64,000 nucleotides of DNA. Origin: Tubiluchus corallicola (Eukaryota; Priapulida; Priapulimorpha; Priapulimorphida; Tubiluchidae). This document shows, piece after piece, positions 12,001-24,900 of this stretch (within the stretch, counting starts at the first letter, position 1; each line of letters opens with the position of its first letter). The stretch spans positions 434,001 to 498,000 of the forward strand of contig JAQGDQ010000079.1 in assembly GCA_030141605.1 (NCBI GenBank), written 5' to 3'. The notes under the pieces are model-generated. The model saw only the letters and a list, made by a program, of their open reading frames with translations. It ran no database searches and had not been told where the DNA came from. A program made the translations under genes and the position numbers.

Positions 12001-12721
12001 CAGGTTAGAGGCAATAAAAAAATCTAGTATGCATTGTGGGCTATTGCTTATGAAACTATTTTCCGTATTTTTGCGTGATTTAAATAGTTTATAATGAACA
12101 TTATTTATGTTACTGAACATATTGAATGTTCCCCCCAATTCTTTTTAAGCTTGCATATAATGATGCCAAAATTTTGCGTTCTTGCATCCACAGATCATAA
12201 TTAAGTCCTAATGATGCTAGATCTATGATAAGCTTGTGCAGACTTTTTCGGATAAATGGATCAGATCATTCATTGTATAGGAGGATTATTAGTAGGATTG
12301 ATACCAGAATCACTACACACAATGAAACATCTTAATAACGTTATCCATTTAAATCATCTCTTGCATTAATTAGCATTTCATTGTTCCAGTTACATAAATT
12401 GTTTGATTTCCTTCTTTTTTATAACTTAATTTCATTGATAACTCGATTTTTAGTAATTGGATTAATTAGACTATTACTTGATACTATTTTTTTTCCTGTT
12501 GGCAAAAAAGGATTGACTTGGTGATTGAATTTACAGACGCGGCGGGGCACGACGATTTTCTTTCACTTTGTAGCTTAACACGGTAATTAAACGCATTTTA
12601 AATATTAGTTTTCGCACTCAGAGCTCTTATATTCTAAAAATAAAATAATTAAAGAAATCCAAATTAAAAATTTAAGAAGTACAACGATTAAAACTGTTTC
12701 AGTAAAAACTTCGCTCACCAT
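9007..12721 (-). CDS. RPL37: Cytosolic 60S ribosomal protein eL37
   Basis: Four coding exons on the minus strand, in transcript order: 12721-12719 (the ATG alone), 11531-11396, 10182-10098 and 9088-9007, giving 101 residues. Phases agree at each junction (0, 1, 2). The product shows the eL37 hallmarks: [10 protein letters not shown] at the N terminus, a C-x2-C...C-x2-C zinc-binding set in [20 protein letters not shown], then [28 protein letters not shown] and [16 protein letters not shown]. eL37 is a small zinc-binding protein of the large ribosomal subunit that contacts rRNA. Length is close to the usual ~97 residues; the extra residues are in an Ala-rich C-terminal tail. It lies head to head with the aralar gene, 272 bp away. 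Confidence 0.97.
9895..10000. repeat. Dispersed repeat copy A, in RPL37 intron 3
   Basis: About 106 bp match a second copy at 11666-11772 in direct orientation. Shared blocks include AAATTCAAATTTCAAAACA and CTGGAAATTTTCATTAA, with TTGTTCACTT near the right end. Both copies lie in introns of the same ribosomal protein gene, which is where animal snoRNAs often live, but I cannot identify convincing C/D or H/ACA boxes. A small transposon remnant is the simpler reading. Confidence 0.75.
11666..11772. repeat. Dispersed repeat copy B, in RPL37 intron 1
   Basis: This is the partner of the copy at 9895-10000, in the same orientation and about 85-90 percent similar by eye. Copy B differs by scattered transitions and two or three extra A residues. 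It lies in the intron that follows the isolated start codon of RPL37. Confidence 0.75.
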
Positions 12722-12993
12722 TCTCGCTTTTTGTGGGTGCAGGAGAGATAGTACGCAAAAGGCACAATCTTCACGTCAAACTTAAATCCCAGACCAAAAA
12801 ACTTTGTAATCAATTCATAGATTAAAATAAACTTGACGCATCTTAGGTACATTCTGAAAAATTACGAAACAACATATAATATTTTTTGTGTTTACTGTTA
12901 TTTACTTAAAGTTGCTATAAAAAATTTCATGTTAAACCACATGATGTGTTGAACTTCAAAGATTGTATGAGCGCTTTTCATTTTCTGGCGGTA
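12722..12993. promoter_or_regulatory. Bidirectional promoter between RPL37 (-) and aralar (+)
   Basis: Only 272 bp separate the two start codons, so both promoters and both 5' untranslated regions must fit here. On the minus strand, CTCTCCT followed by GCACCC begins at 12747, about 26 bases before the RPL37 ATG. This matches the 5' terminal oligopyrimidine start expected for ribosomal protein mRNAs. A TATA-like GCTATAAAAAAT is at about 12913 on the plus strand. The aralar start lies within GTAATGGCGGCTCC, which matches the YY1-type AANATGGCGGC motif. Promoter activity itself is inferred. Confidence 0.7.
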
Positions 12994-15900
12994 ATGGCGG
13001 CTCCCTTCGTGAATTTAGATCCGGTTAATCATAATAAAAATGATATCTTTTTCAAACAGGTAAGTTCATTAATTATTTTCTGAATCGGAAAGGAAGACTT
13101 TACTAGTAATTAGTATTCTAAAATAGTATCGTTGACGGTACTTCTGCGGTGCAAACTGTCGGCAGCGGGTAAGACATTAGCTGAAGTAGGACAAGCGTCG
13201 TACATGGACTAGCCCAAGTAGGATGCTAAAGACAGGTCATGAATTGAGTAGCGTCCGTTGCCCTTGTTTATCAACCAATATTAATAATAATTGAAATTGT
13301 TAATACACTTTGAATAATTCATTATTTATACAGCTGATAGTGATAAAATGAAAAAAGCTTATTCTTAGAATCTTCGCTAGTCAAACGAGCAATTTTAAAT
13401 TTGGCTTCGAGATTAACCTTTGTAAAATGAAATAAGCCCGATTTGTAGGCGATTCCAACATTTGGCGAAGAGGATCGTGTGTATCCACAGTATGACGCCA
13501 ACAAGCACAATTTTTAATAAAATGAAAAAACTTTCACAGAATTTTTAAAAGTTTGACAAATTCTCATGTAAAGTTAAAAGAATGAGAGAAATTGCAGGTG
13601 CCCTACTTGGACTGTCCATGTACGAAACTTGTTTTCCGCTTTAACGCCCTACACAAACATCCCCATAGGTTTGGTATTTGTTTGGCATTATAAATTATAA
13701 TGCGTTTAAAAGAAAAAAGTAATCATCTCTGTCTATATACTATGCATTATGTAATTAGCATGCAGTATGTAAAAATGGAAATATTAGCAAAACTATGTAA
13801 ACCTAAAATATTCAAGTACCTCGCTTAATCCAGACCTGCCAATTCTCAATTTTTTGATCTTTTGATTTTGACACCCAAAAGTGCAAAAATCCCTGTTGCG
13901 TTAATTTGCTTACTGGATTCCCGCCAAGGGGGAGATGAACCTCAGAGTTCTACGTTTCACACTAATTTTTATGTCATGTGGTTGGCAGGACTGTTAATTC
14001 ATAAACTGCAATTGTAACAAGTTCAACTGCAACCCATTGCTAAAAAGCGCAATTGTCTTTCTATTCTGCCCATTCAGTCTTATATAAGTTTATAAGCAGT
14101 TTTGGTTGACCATACACTAGGCACATTTTAAACAACAAACAACTGACTTCTAGCTGGTAGAAGACAGTATTATTTTATCTCAATGTATGAGAAAAAATTA
14201 AACAGAGGCTGTTTCATGGTGGTGCTCGCATAATGATTTTTATCGATTTAAATTTTTTTATTGAATAATGTAGTTGCATATTTGGAAATTACTATTATTG
14301 GTTGCTACAAGGCCGTCATTATATAATCATTTTGCCCATTTCTTCCCACAATTCTCAACCCGGTCAAATCCATAATACAGTAGGTGCTATTTATTGAACT
14401 CACAGTTAGTAGAATCAGTCGCTTAACGGACTCAAAAATGACTGGCATGGGCTGCTCCTTTTCAAATGTATATGTAAACTGTCAGCAAGTGATTCAAATA
14501 ACACCCCATAACTGACTCAAAATTTTTGCTCTAAGTATTTAAAATAAGATAGTTGTGTCTGGGTCAGAGAGTTTTTACTACTTATATCATCTTTTTTTCA
14601 CTTTTGTGCACTATAACATACGAATAACAGGTCATGCTACAACTATTTGCTTGTAAGCAGGTACATTTATCATGCACGAATATGCTATCATAACATTTTT
14701 TTTGAGTCTGCAATCACCTTATTGCTGAAGAATATTGAAGCTAAACTTAGTCAAATGCCTGACAGTTTCCTTTTGAAACTCTTGCTGCTTTTCACAGAAC
14801 ATTTAATCTGTTAACTGTAGCTGTTATGTTACCTCTGTAGTGGCAGTAACCTACCAGTATTCTTTGCAACTTTACAAGCATAAATATCATAGAGCAATTA
14901 AGAGCACGAAGTTAATATTGACAAATAGAACATAAACACCTAACATTTAAAGCTCTCTCAGCTTTTGTAGTGAATACTAAGCTGAAGAATGACGTTTCAT
15001 ACTTTTAAATTAGCAATACTACATCCGTTGGCTAATAAATTCGTTTAATAGCTGGTTAATTGGGTCAAAACTCTTCCATCCCAAAGTGCATCTATTAAGA
15101 GGCACTTACGGTAATTATATTTGATATATTTAAACAGCTAAAGAAAGAATGGCAAACATAAATGCTCTGTCGAGGTTCCCCCTATGTGTTTGTTGCCATA
15201 AATGAAATGCTGATTTTGGTTGAGATCTTTGCATTACATTGATACTTTTCTTATTTTGGAGGTTCGGAAGTACAAGGATTTACTAAGGGGAAAAGTACTC
15301 CCAACAGCCTTTTGTGAGGCAAGACAGGTAAGTAGAATCAAGCCTTAATTGTAGACATTTTTCTATATATTATTATGGGTTAGTAGCCTAACACTATGAA
15401 ATGTCACTTGCACATAATTGTACAGCAGTACATAATTATATAGTGTTGCAAAAGTCATTGTTTCATTAATAACTGCTTTGGTAAGCATTATTACATTAAG
15501 TTGTTATTGACAGTTTACATTGCTTTTATACTATTTAGGACTGGTTGTTTTATTACAGGCTTTAAAGTGTAGTCATTCAGTTATTCAGTTAGCTTAGCTG
15601 CTCCACAAACAAATAATTTTGTTTGCTTAATAGGCAGGCCTGGAAAAAATAAATTACAGTTTGACGTGTGCATTTCTGCTACCTTTCTTCCTTATGAAAC
15701 TAGGTTCACTAAGTTTTGTATTTTCAGGCATTTATTGAAAGGTTAGTGCAAAAAGATCTAACTATTATACTGTCTAACAGAAATATAAAATTTTTGTCTC
15801 GGTTTTGAATTAAAGGGTTGATTTGATCTTGTAGTGTTTTAAGAAAAGTTTTTTTGTTAAAAATAATACCTACGTTTTTTTATGATATCATTTTTTACTT

Positions 15901-18900
15901 TTAGGCCACATCTCATCCCCGAGCTGATCCGCAGTCTTTAAAACAAATATTCTTAAAGGTAAGGCATTGATTAGATTATACACTAACGTTCAGTTTAAAT
16001 TGAAATATATGAAGCAATGGTTTCCACATGCTATCAGGCGATGTATAAAATTATAAAATTTTGCACTTTTTAACTGTGTCAGTTTTTTGTTTAAAATATT
16101 GTATATCTGCTTTCCATGTTGCAATGCCTTGTTTATGCCTGTTGCTACTGCAAGTTTGCAATATTCTATAATTAGTTTACCTATTAGCGATATACGTGTG
16201 CATGTGCGACCTACTTGTTGCTGTGGGAGCTGAATCTCAGTCTGTCTGCTGAAGTGTGTGAAGCCAATGTGTGCTAGAAATATTACATTGACCTTTGGGC
16301 TTTATTTTGAGGACACTTTTTGTTAGTAGAATGCGTTTCGGTTGAAAAACAGAATTCGGTGTTTAATAAACTCTCTATAGAGCACAATCTTTGAAAGTGA
16401 GAATTGCCAGAATGCAAGTTTTTTAAAGAAGTTTTTAAGCTTAGAAAGATTTTGTACCATGTTTCAAAATACTTGTTGTCTAGTCTAGTGCTCTTAAAAG
16501 ACTCAGTTCAGCAGAGAAGAAATAGTAATTTGGTAGCTTAAATAGTAATTTCAGTGATGACCAATTACTCAATAGGAGTTCCAATTTTTCCACTGCTCAC
16601 TTGTTCTCAAAAATAAATTTCATTTGTCATTAAGAATATTAAGAATATTCATTTGAATATTAAGCTTACTCATGTACCTTTTATCCACGAAAGACACATT
16701 ATAGTGACAATAACAAAGTTGCACAACTCCTTTCAGATTGTACAATATAAAAAAAATTAGAAAATTATGGTTGTTTGACTTATTCAAGACTGACTTTATA
16801 TAGTTTGATAGCGAATAGCGATGTAACATATCGTTCTTAGTGATTAACTAAATGCTTAGATTATTTAGTTTATGTTCTTCCATGGTTAGACATCTTCAAC
16901 TATAGTCTAAAATACAGCACGGCTGCAATAGTTAGCACAATAATTGAACATTTTTATATCACTCTAGCTACATATCTGAAAAACCATTGATCTTGTTCCA
17001 ACTTACAGTCTCATTAAATGAAATGCTCCTCATTGTAACTTCACCTTACTACTTTAATGTTTGTTAGACAGCTGATTTTATTTTTACCGAGAAAGAGCTG
17101 CAATAGTTTTGCTGAAAAAAAAGCATTCACGATCACCGGTGCTAGGCTACTGAATGCTCACCACTGAAAGCCGAAAACCTGCTAGAAATGTTAAGCTTTC
17201 GAAATTGCGATTAAAATCTTTGCTTTTAAACAAGGTTTTTATCATGTAGTGCATGTCTGTAATTATGTTAAAATTTTTGTATTACATGCATATTTTACAC
17301 TTTTAGATTGTTGCAAGTTGGGTCAGTTAGTTTACTGACTAAGAATACTCATTCTTCTACAACACTTTAGTTCCTTCTAATACATTTACTATTACTAACT
17401 GTTATTGTTTCCTTTTTACAAACTAGTGGCTTGTACATATTCCACTACAGATGTGGCAGATATTATTCTATGATTTCTATTAAGCATTGGAAAAGCCATG
17501 CTTTAGGTGCTCTAAGAAAATAAGGACGTCTCAGCTGTCGAAACTGATCAATGTATCTACTATATACGGTCATTGCTTTTTTCAGTATGCATCTGTGGTT
17601 GTGGAAGGAGAACATTACATGACCTCTGATGACTTTCTTAGGAGATTTCTTGAACTTTTTGGTGATGAAAACTATAACAAGGAAACGGTACATTTCTTGG
17701 CAAGTGCAGCTGACTATACAAAAGATGGGTGAGTATGAGTTCTTACTTGTTTTGCACATTTGTATTGTTAATTTGTAGAAGCAAATACTGATGTAGTTGA
17801 TTGTTGTTAAAAATACCATGACATTGCAACTGTTTTCATATGCTTTGTAAATTTTGGGACTATAGATAGCGTTAGGTTTGACTGAAAAAAACATTTAGAA
17901 GGTATGCTTGATTGCTTATTGTTGGCTTAAATAAATGATCTAATTTGGATAGTGAAAGTCATAATTATCTGGAAAGGCTTTTCATTACAAGGCAAGGAGA
18001 AACTTTCAAATTTTAATCGACCAACCACTGCTTTGAAGATCAGCAGCAGCTTGTTAAGTAGAGACCAGTTTTTTATTGAATAAAGAACGTTGATATATTA
18101 AATAACAGATAGTAGTCAATAAACACGTTTTCCATGTATAACATATAACTATACATATGCAAATGTACAATTTTTGCTTTATGTAACTATTTTAGTTAGT
18201 TAATTAATGCCTGTTATAATCTAGAAATGGTTTACTGCAGCTGCAGGAAAAGACTTTGAAACACACTGCATTTTATTTTGAGATATGAGCCTATTGCTTT
18301 TGATCTACCTTAATTTGTAACTCATTGCTAATCTTCACTATAATGTATTTAAAGCTTTCTAGCTTCATTTTTGAATTTTGATAATTATATGTTGCTAATG
18401 AAGGAAGTGATTTTGTGATTTTTAGACTCATATCATTTGATGAATTTCATGCCTTTGAAGCTATCCTCTGCTCTCCAGATGCCATGTATGAGTTCATCTT
18501 CCAACTGTTTGACAGAAATGGTTCTGGTTTTGTTACATTTGGTAAGAAACTTAAGAGAGCAGACTGTGAATGGTATACACCTAACCTTGTTTCATGTGTC
18601 ATTTGCTGAAGTACGTAGCATTGTCAGAGTTGTTAAGTATGCCATATTGAAACATTATATTCTGCTGCTTGACTAAGTCGTGCAAGTTTGCCTAATTTGC
18701 ATAAAAGGTTTGCACAATCTGAGTTTAAAGTGTCCTTGTTACTGCATAAGCCATGCATGACAAACAACCCTTTACTGCAGCCGCCTCAACTAATGTTTTT
18801 TCTCAAGTGATTCTTCGGTATGGAAAATAAGTTTCGTTGATGTTCTCCTAGCATCTTCCGTACCATAAGTTTTTCCAAAATTTGTTATTAGAATACTGAC

Positions 18901-21900
18901 ATTAGTGACTATTATAAGCAAGATTTGTGTCATTCAAAAGTTCATCCAGCTTTGGTCAGTGACTCGAGACTGACAAACAATCACCCTTTCAAAATGTAAA
19001 ATTATGTTGTGGGCCAAAAATGGAAAAAAAATGTTAAACAGTTTGCAGCATTTTGCTGATAATTTTTGTTTGTAGTTAGCTGCATGAAAATAATATATTT
19101 GTCACCATTCTTAGTCTGCTTTGTTATTGTGTTGTCATCTTACAAATTCTGTTTTCCTAAAGTTTAACAAAAATTTATATCGTATCGAAAGTCAATGCAG
19201 AAGGTGTTTGATTATCATGATTCCGTAAAACTCCGCGTCCGTTATCAAATGGCGTAAGCAATTTTCAAATACTTACTAACATGTGTATGATTGAAGACAA
19301 AATAGCATTTTTCTAATTGACAAGCCCTAAGCTAAGCTATATATCGGGGTTTAAACTTTTCTACATACTTTCATTCTTTTACCATTTACCATTTAGGCGA
19401 TACCTTTTTTCATAACTGGGTTTTTCTAAAAGTTTCTACCTCAGTGTTCGGTAATGGCTGTCTGTAAATTAGTTGTTGTAGTGAAACGTTCCAGATTGAA
19501 AAACAAATGTTAATGTTTCTTTGGTAGATGAATTCAAGGACATCATCTCACACACTGAAATACACAGGGAGGTGCCATTTGAGTTTGAAAGCGACTTTGT
19601 TAAGCTTCACTTTGGGAAGAATAAAAAAAGGAGTGTCAGTTATACAGAATTTACGCAGCTGTTACATGTATGATATTTTTTCTGTTGCCGTTGACTATAA
19701 AAAAATTCTACGCATTTTTGTCTCATTGTTAGAATGTGTGTGGATTTACTTTTTATCCATTTGCACAATTTAATATAACTCTTGATGTTATCAAAGCAAC
19801 TAAAAATATTGAGTCTTCTGTGTTAATTTCTTACAAAAAATAGTCGAATGTTAAATGGCTCATTCAATTTTATTCTAGTATTAGAACAAAACTGGAGTAC
19901 AAGCTCTTGTCTTTATGCTGCCTTCCCACAACAAAAATTCTCATTCCGTAACTGTTTATGATTATACTAGTTTTGAAATAAATATCATGTCGTACATGCA
20001 CTGTATTTTTTCGAGTTTTGTCAAGCAGCTATATGTTTTTAATTGGTTTTAGATACTCATAGCACTGATTAAAAAGCGTCTTACTCGAATGCACGTTTTT
20101 TGGCTTCCAGACACCGCTTTACCTCATCAGAAAATTTGTTTGCTGTTTGCTGAAGCTGTATTGGTGTGATTTGTTGGAAATCTGTTTTAAACTCTGCTTA
20201 AATTGTTCTTGCCTACAGATTATTGTTTGTGTAGATGAGATAAGATAAGAAGTTTTTTGTTTTAAATACACATTTCTTTCTTAGGATTTTCATGAGGAAC
20301 ACGCTGTCCAGGCATTTAAAAAATATGACAAGGAATCAACGGGTTTTATTTCGCCTCTCGATTTTGCTCACATAATGAAATCAACAAAGCGACATTTGCT
20401 ATCTCCCTTTGTTGCAGAGCATTTAGTAACAGTAAGCTTAGTTAGTGATTATTCATATATTCACAGCTTTTCTCAGTTTGAAATTTTTTAATTAAGTTGA
20501 TTAGCCTATTGATTAGCCTTAACTGTTAGATTTGGGAAAAACATTTCATTATTTCGACGGACGATATTTAAAAAATTATGCTCTAGTGTCAAAAATCTGA
20601 TGTTTTCGATGAGATTATGACTCGATTTCGAGATGAAAGTCTCGATGAGGATCTTATGACTAGTATTTGATTGGAATATAACAGTCGCATTTATCTGTGA
20701 TGAAGTGCATGCAATGATCAATGAGTTTGTGTTGAATTTTATGAAAACCAAAATTCAGATAAAAGCATATGGTCACTGAATGATTTACTTCATTACGAAT
20801 TTAAACAAAGTAATATGGCTGCTCAAGTGATGTTAGAGCATGGGGTTGAACATATTGATTTAGTTTTTATGTAGTTTTTGTAGATCTTTGTTTTTCACTG
20901 TGTTTTACATCTTCTGCATAAACACGCTATCGGTTTTCTTTATCATTGTAATTAAAACTTTATAGTTTTAATAAGTCTTTCTACCATATGCAGCACAGTC
21001 TCAAAGCAATCGAGTCACTTGTTAGGTGAAACACTAATTAATTGTTTTAGGTTGCAGGTGGTACTACAGCACACTTGGTTAGTTTTCCATACTTCACAGC
21101 TTTTAACTCACTACTGAACAATATGGAACTTGTAAAAAAGATTTTTACTCATGCAACCAAGGGTAGCCTGTATGCAGAAGTAACGAAAGGTAAGTAATAA
21201 TGTTGGAAGTTCGATTCATTTGTTTGAATTCATCAGGTCTGACCGAAAAAATATGCACTAAGAAAAGAGATGTAGTTTTGCATGTTCATCTTTAACCTAA
21301 ATTTTTTCTATAATTTTTTTCAGGTGCACAATTTCTATGCACTTATTGAACTTCTTCAAAAATTGATTGATATTCAACATGAGAAATCTCAAGCTAATAA
21401 ATCAAACAGTTTATGAGAATCTTTGTTTAATTCATAATTTGTTGAAGAAACCAGACTAAGAAATTGTAAACAAATCAGGACTTCATCTCAAGATCATGAA
21501 GCATGTTCTCTTTGGGTTAATTGATTTTTTTACTTTTAGTAGTCTAAGAGTTTTAGTAGCTAACAAAATGCCCTTTTTGAATGACATTATGTATTGTATC
21601 TAGTGACTGATGATACCAGAATTTGCTAATTTTTACTGAATTAAGCAGCAGTGGAAGTATGATGCAGGCTCACAATGTGATCTTTGCACTTAATCAACGC
21701 CTTAAGCTTCAAAATTCTCAGTTCATAACAATCTCACCTTTACCAGGTGCCGCTGTACATTTCCTAGTGTCTTGTTTCACAAATCATTATTTTCTATAAA
21801 ATTTAAAGGACGAGTGTCTGAATTAGTAAATAATCATTTAGCAATTGTTGACAAGTTCACTAAGTATCAGTTACTTGTATGTAATCAAAATTATCCAATA

Positions 21901-24900
21901 TTAGTCATCCACTTTGGCCACACTAACTGCATCAAGTTCTATAGTTACAATGAATATATTTTACTTCAGAGGAAACATTATTGCCTATTGTCAATTGGTA
22001 GATGAAAATTAAGGAAATATTATGTTTGCTAGGTCTAGGAAATCCTTCTTGTTTAAATTTGTTGGTGCATTTGCATATAAATTTCTAGTGTTTACAATAT
22101 TCTTTAATGATTTTTCACATTAAAATTATTTGGTTTCCTTACAGATGAATTCTTGCAAAGTGCTCAGACTTTTACTCAGGTGACACCGCTTGAAATAGAT
22201 ATCTTATTTCACTTATCTCAACAACAGCATCCAACAGGGTAACATTGTTTTTACTTTTGAATATTCGTTATTACTGCTTGAAATCTTTCTTTGTAGTATC
22301 ATATTATATTGTATGACACTTGTACGTTATATTAAACACAGAAATAGTAGCGGTAACATTTCGTAATCAGATGTAATCAGATATGAAAGAACAAAAAATT
22401 GTTATGAAGCACACTTTACTGGAATCAAGTCAATTTAATAAACTCAAATTTAGATTTATGCATACTTTCTTTAGTTTGAAGTCGTTATAAAATATTGGCA
22501 TGATCTTCATTGCACAGGCTCCAGGGATGAATTTATTTTTTTAAATTCGATTAGCACAGACTGTTAAACAATTTTTTTTTTGATTAGCAATTAATATTTT
22601 TTAATTAGCACTTACTAGTGAATATTTTTTGTGAATATATGCTGCCTACGAAAATACAGTGACTACAAGATAAGTGACAAAGTGCAACAATGATTCTGTT
22701 TTTTTTATTTTAGACTCAGTGAAGGTTCATTATTCAGTTTCGCTATTTCACCTGTTTCACCATTGTACATCACTTTGTCAGTTATAGGCGTATTTTACAA
22801 ATTTCAAAAATGCAGGCTGGTTTCTCTGGCAGTCAAACAGCATGTAGCTACGTGCTAATTTCTATAAGCATGTTTCCTTTTGTTATTACATTTCAAATCT
22901 ATTTTACTAATGTCCCTTTAAATGCTGAGCTAAAATTTATGCAAGCTGTTTACTTTATCTTGGTAGATCTATTATGTGCGCAATAGGGTACAGGTGACAC
23001 TAAATTATTTCATATTCACTTGTCTTACAACAGGTCCAGCAACTACTGTTTACCATTATGGTGAATTTTGCCAATTTTAAACATTGGCTTGTTTGATTAT
23101 GCTAATATGGTTTGGTTTAATATAATATATAATATAATTTTGTTTACAGTTTTCACTCAGTTTTATTGTAACAAACAGGAAAAACTTTGCAAGTTTGTCA
23201 AACAGCAATTATGAGGAGCGATTACCAGCAGTACTGCAGTCGTCATTGAATTTCGCAGGCGCTAGGCCTAATTAAAAATCTGATGAAAATAGCAGTTGCT
23301 TAGAAGTTAGAAGTAACAAATAAAATTGTGTTGCATTATATTGCACTGCCAAACAAATAGTGCATTTTACAACAAAGGGTTAGGCATTATGTATGTATTA
23401 CTCTTGTTTACATTTTTCTTCTTAGGTAAAATTTGAATAATAAGTGCATTCTGTAATTCTTGTATCACTTCTAATGCTCTCCGTTAAATCTATTAAATTC
23501 ATCCCTGTGGCTGATAAATTCTCTTGTAATTACAAAATTGTTATAAAAGTATTTCAAGAGTATGCCTACTGTATGATACTCAAAGATTTCTAAGCTAATT
23601 TAAAATATTTGAATTAGTTTTTACACTTAAGAATATCACTGCGTGAAGCAATGAAATATCCATTTTGCTCAGCTTTGATTAGACATTTTGATGGAAAATT
23701 GCAAGAGTGCTTATTTGGGGAGAATATTAGTAAAAAAATGACACCTTTCAAAATTTTCAGACGCATATCTTGGTTGGACATACAAAAAATGGCACCTCTG
23801 GTTGTGGAAAAAATGCCATACATGATAATGGTGAAGGCTGTGAAAGTAAGTAGTTTAGTTTTGCTCAATACTAACTGATCACGGGTTTATGTTTTGGTAA
23901 AAAAAAGTCATTATGAAGATTGAAAGTCATATTTGTTAACTGATAATTTATGTTTTTAGTGAAGGCAAAGTATGCTGATGAATAGTGCATAGACATTTAA
24001 ATTTGTGATCAATTACCTGGGTTAGATGAAGACTGTTCGGAAAGATAAAAACCCCAAATAACTATATTCATTTACCAGCTTGCTTTGCATATCATTATTT
24101 AGTGTTGCATTTACTGAATTATCTTTTTTAGGATCCATCTGAGCGCAGTGTTTTTATTCAGATTTTAGAAAACGTTTATCGTTTCACTTTAGGCTCCATT
24201 GCAGGTGGTAAGTTTGACCCTATATATAAGCGATTCTTTCTAAAGATAATGTTAGAAGACTGGCATAAATCATGTTCAAACAATGAGCTATGTTCCTACA
24301 AGACATCTTTTAGAATTTGGAGTGAAGCTTATTTTATCTTATTCCTACAGTATTACTAGTGCTTTTACATGTTGAACTTTTTGTCTAGTTGTTATCAAAT
24401 TATTTGGCAGTAGGGCCTGTTTTATTGTACATGGATCAGTCAAGAAGTCAAAACAATAGTTTGTAGTATTCAGTTCAGTCATTTTAAAGTTTCACTGAAA
24501 GAAGGCTTGTGATAATGCTTTCAATTTTCTTGTAGTTACATTTTCTTCTAGCTTTTTTGAAGAAAACCTTTGCTTATTGTGTAACCACTTATCTACACTA
24601 CTTGGCAGTCAAAAATTATTTGAACAATAATCCTATAACATTATTTTATACACTGCACTGAGGTATAAAAATTTATGTATCTATTTCTGCCAACATTCAT
24701 TTGCTATTATAGTAAGTAGGGGACGGGTGACTAGTATATGATATTCCGGTAGTCGATGACAATAAATGAAGGTAGTTTCTCACAAAATGATGCTTTTTCA
24801 TACTTTAGCCGTTGGTGCTACAGCCGTGTATCCAATTGATCTTGTAAAAACACGTTTGCAAAATCAACGTACGGCACTCGTGGGGGAGGTAATGTACAAG

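Noticed and set aside
22717-22856. Open segment after a strong acceptor (TTTTATTTTAG) as an alternative aralar exon 10
   Set aside because: Phase fits, but the translation shows no similarity to the aralar segment encoded at 23761-23845, and no donor is evident. The later exon restores the family sequence.
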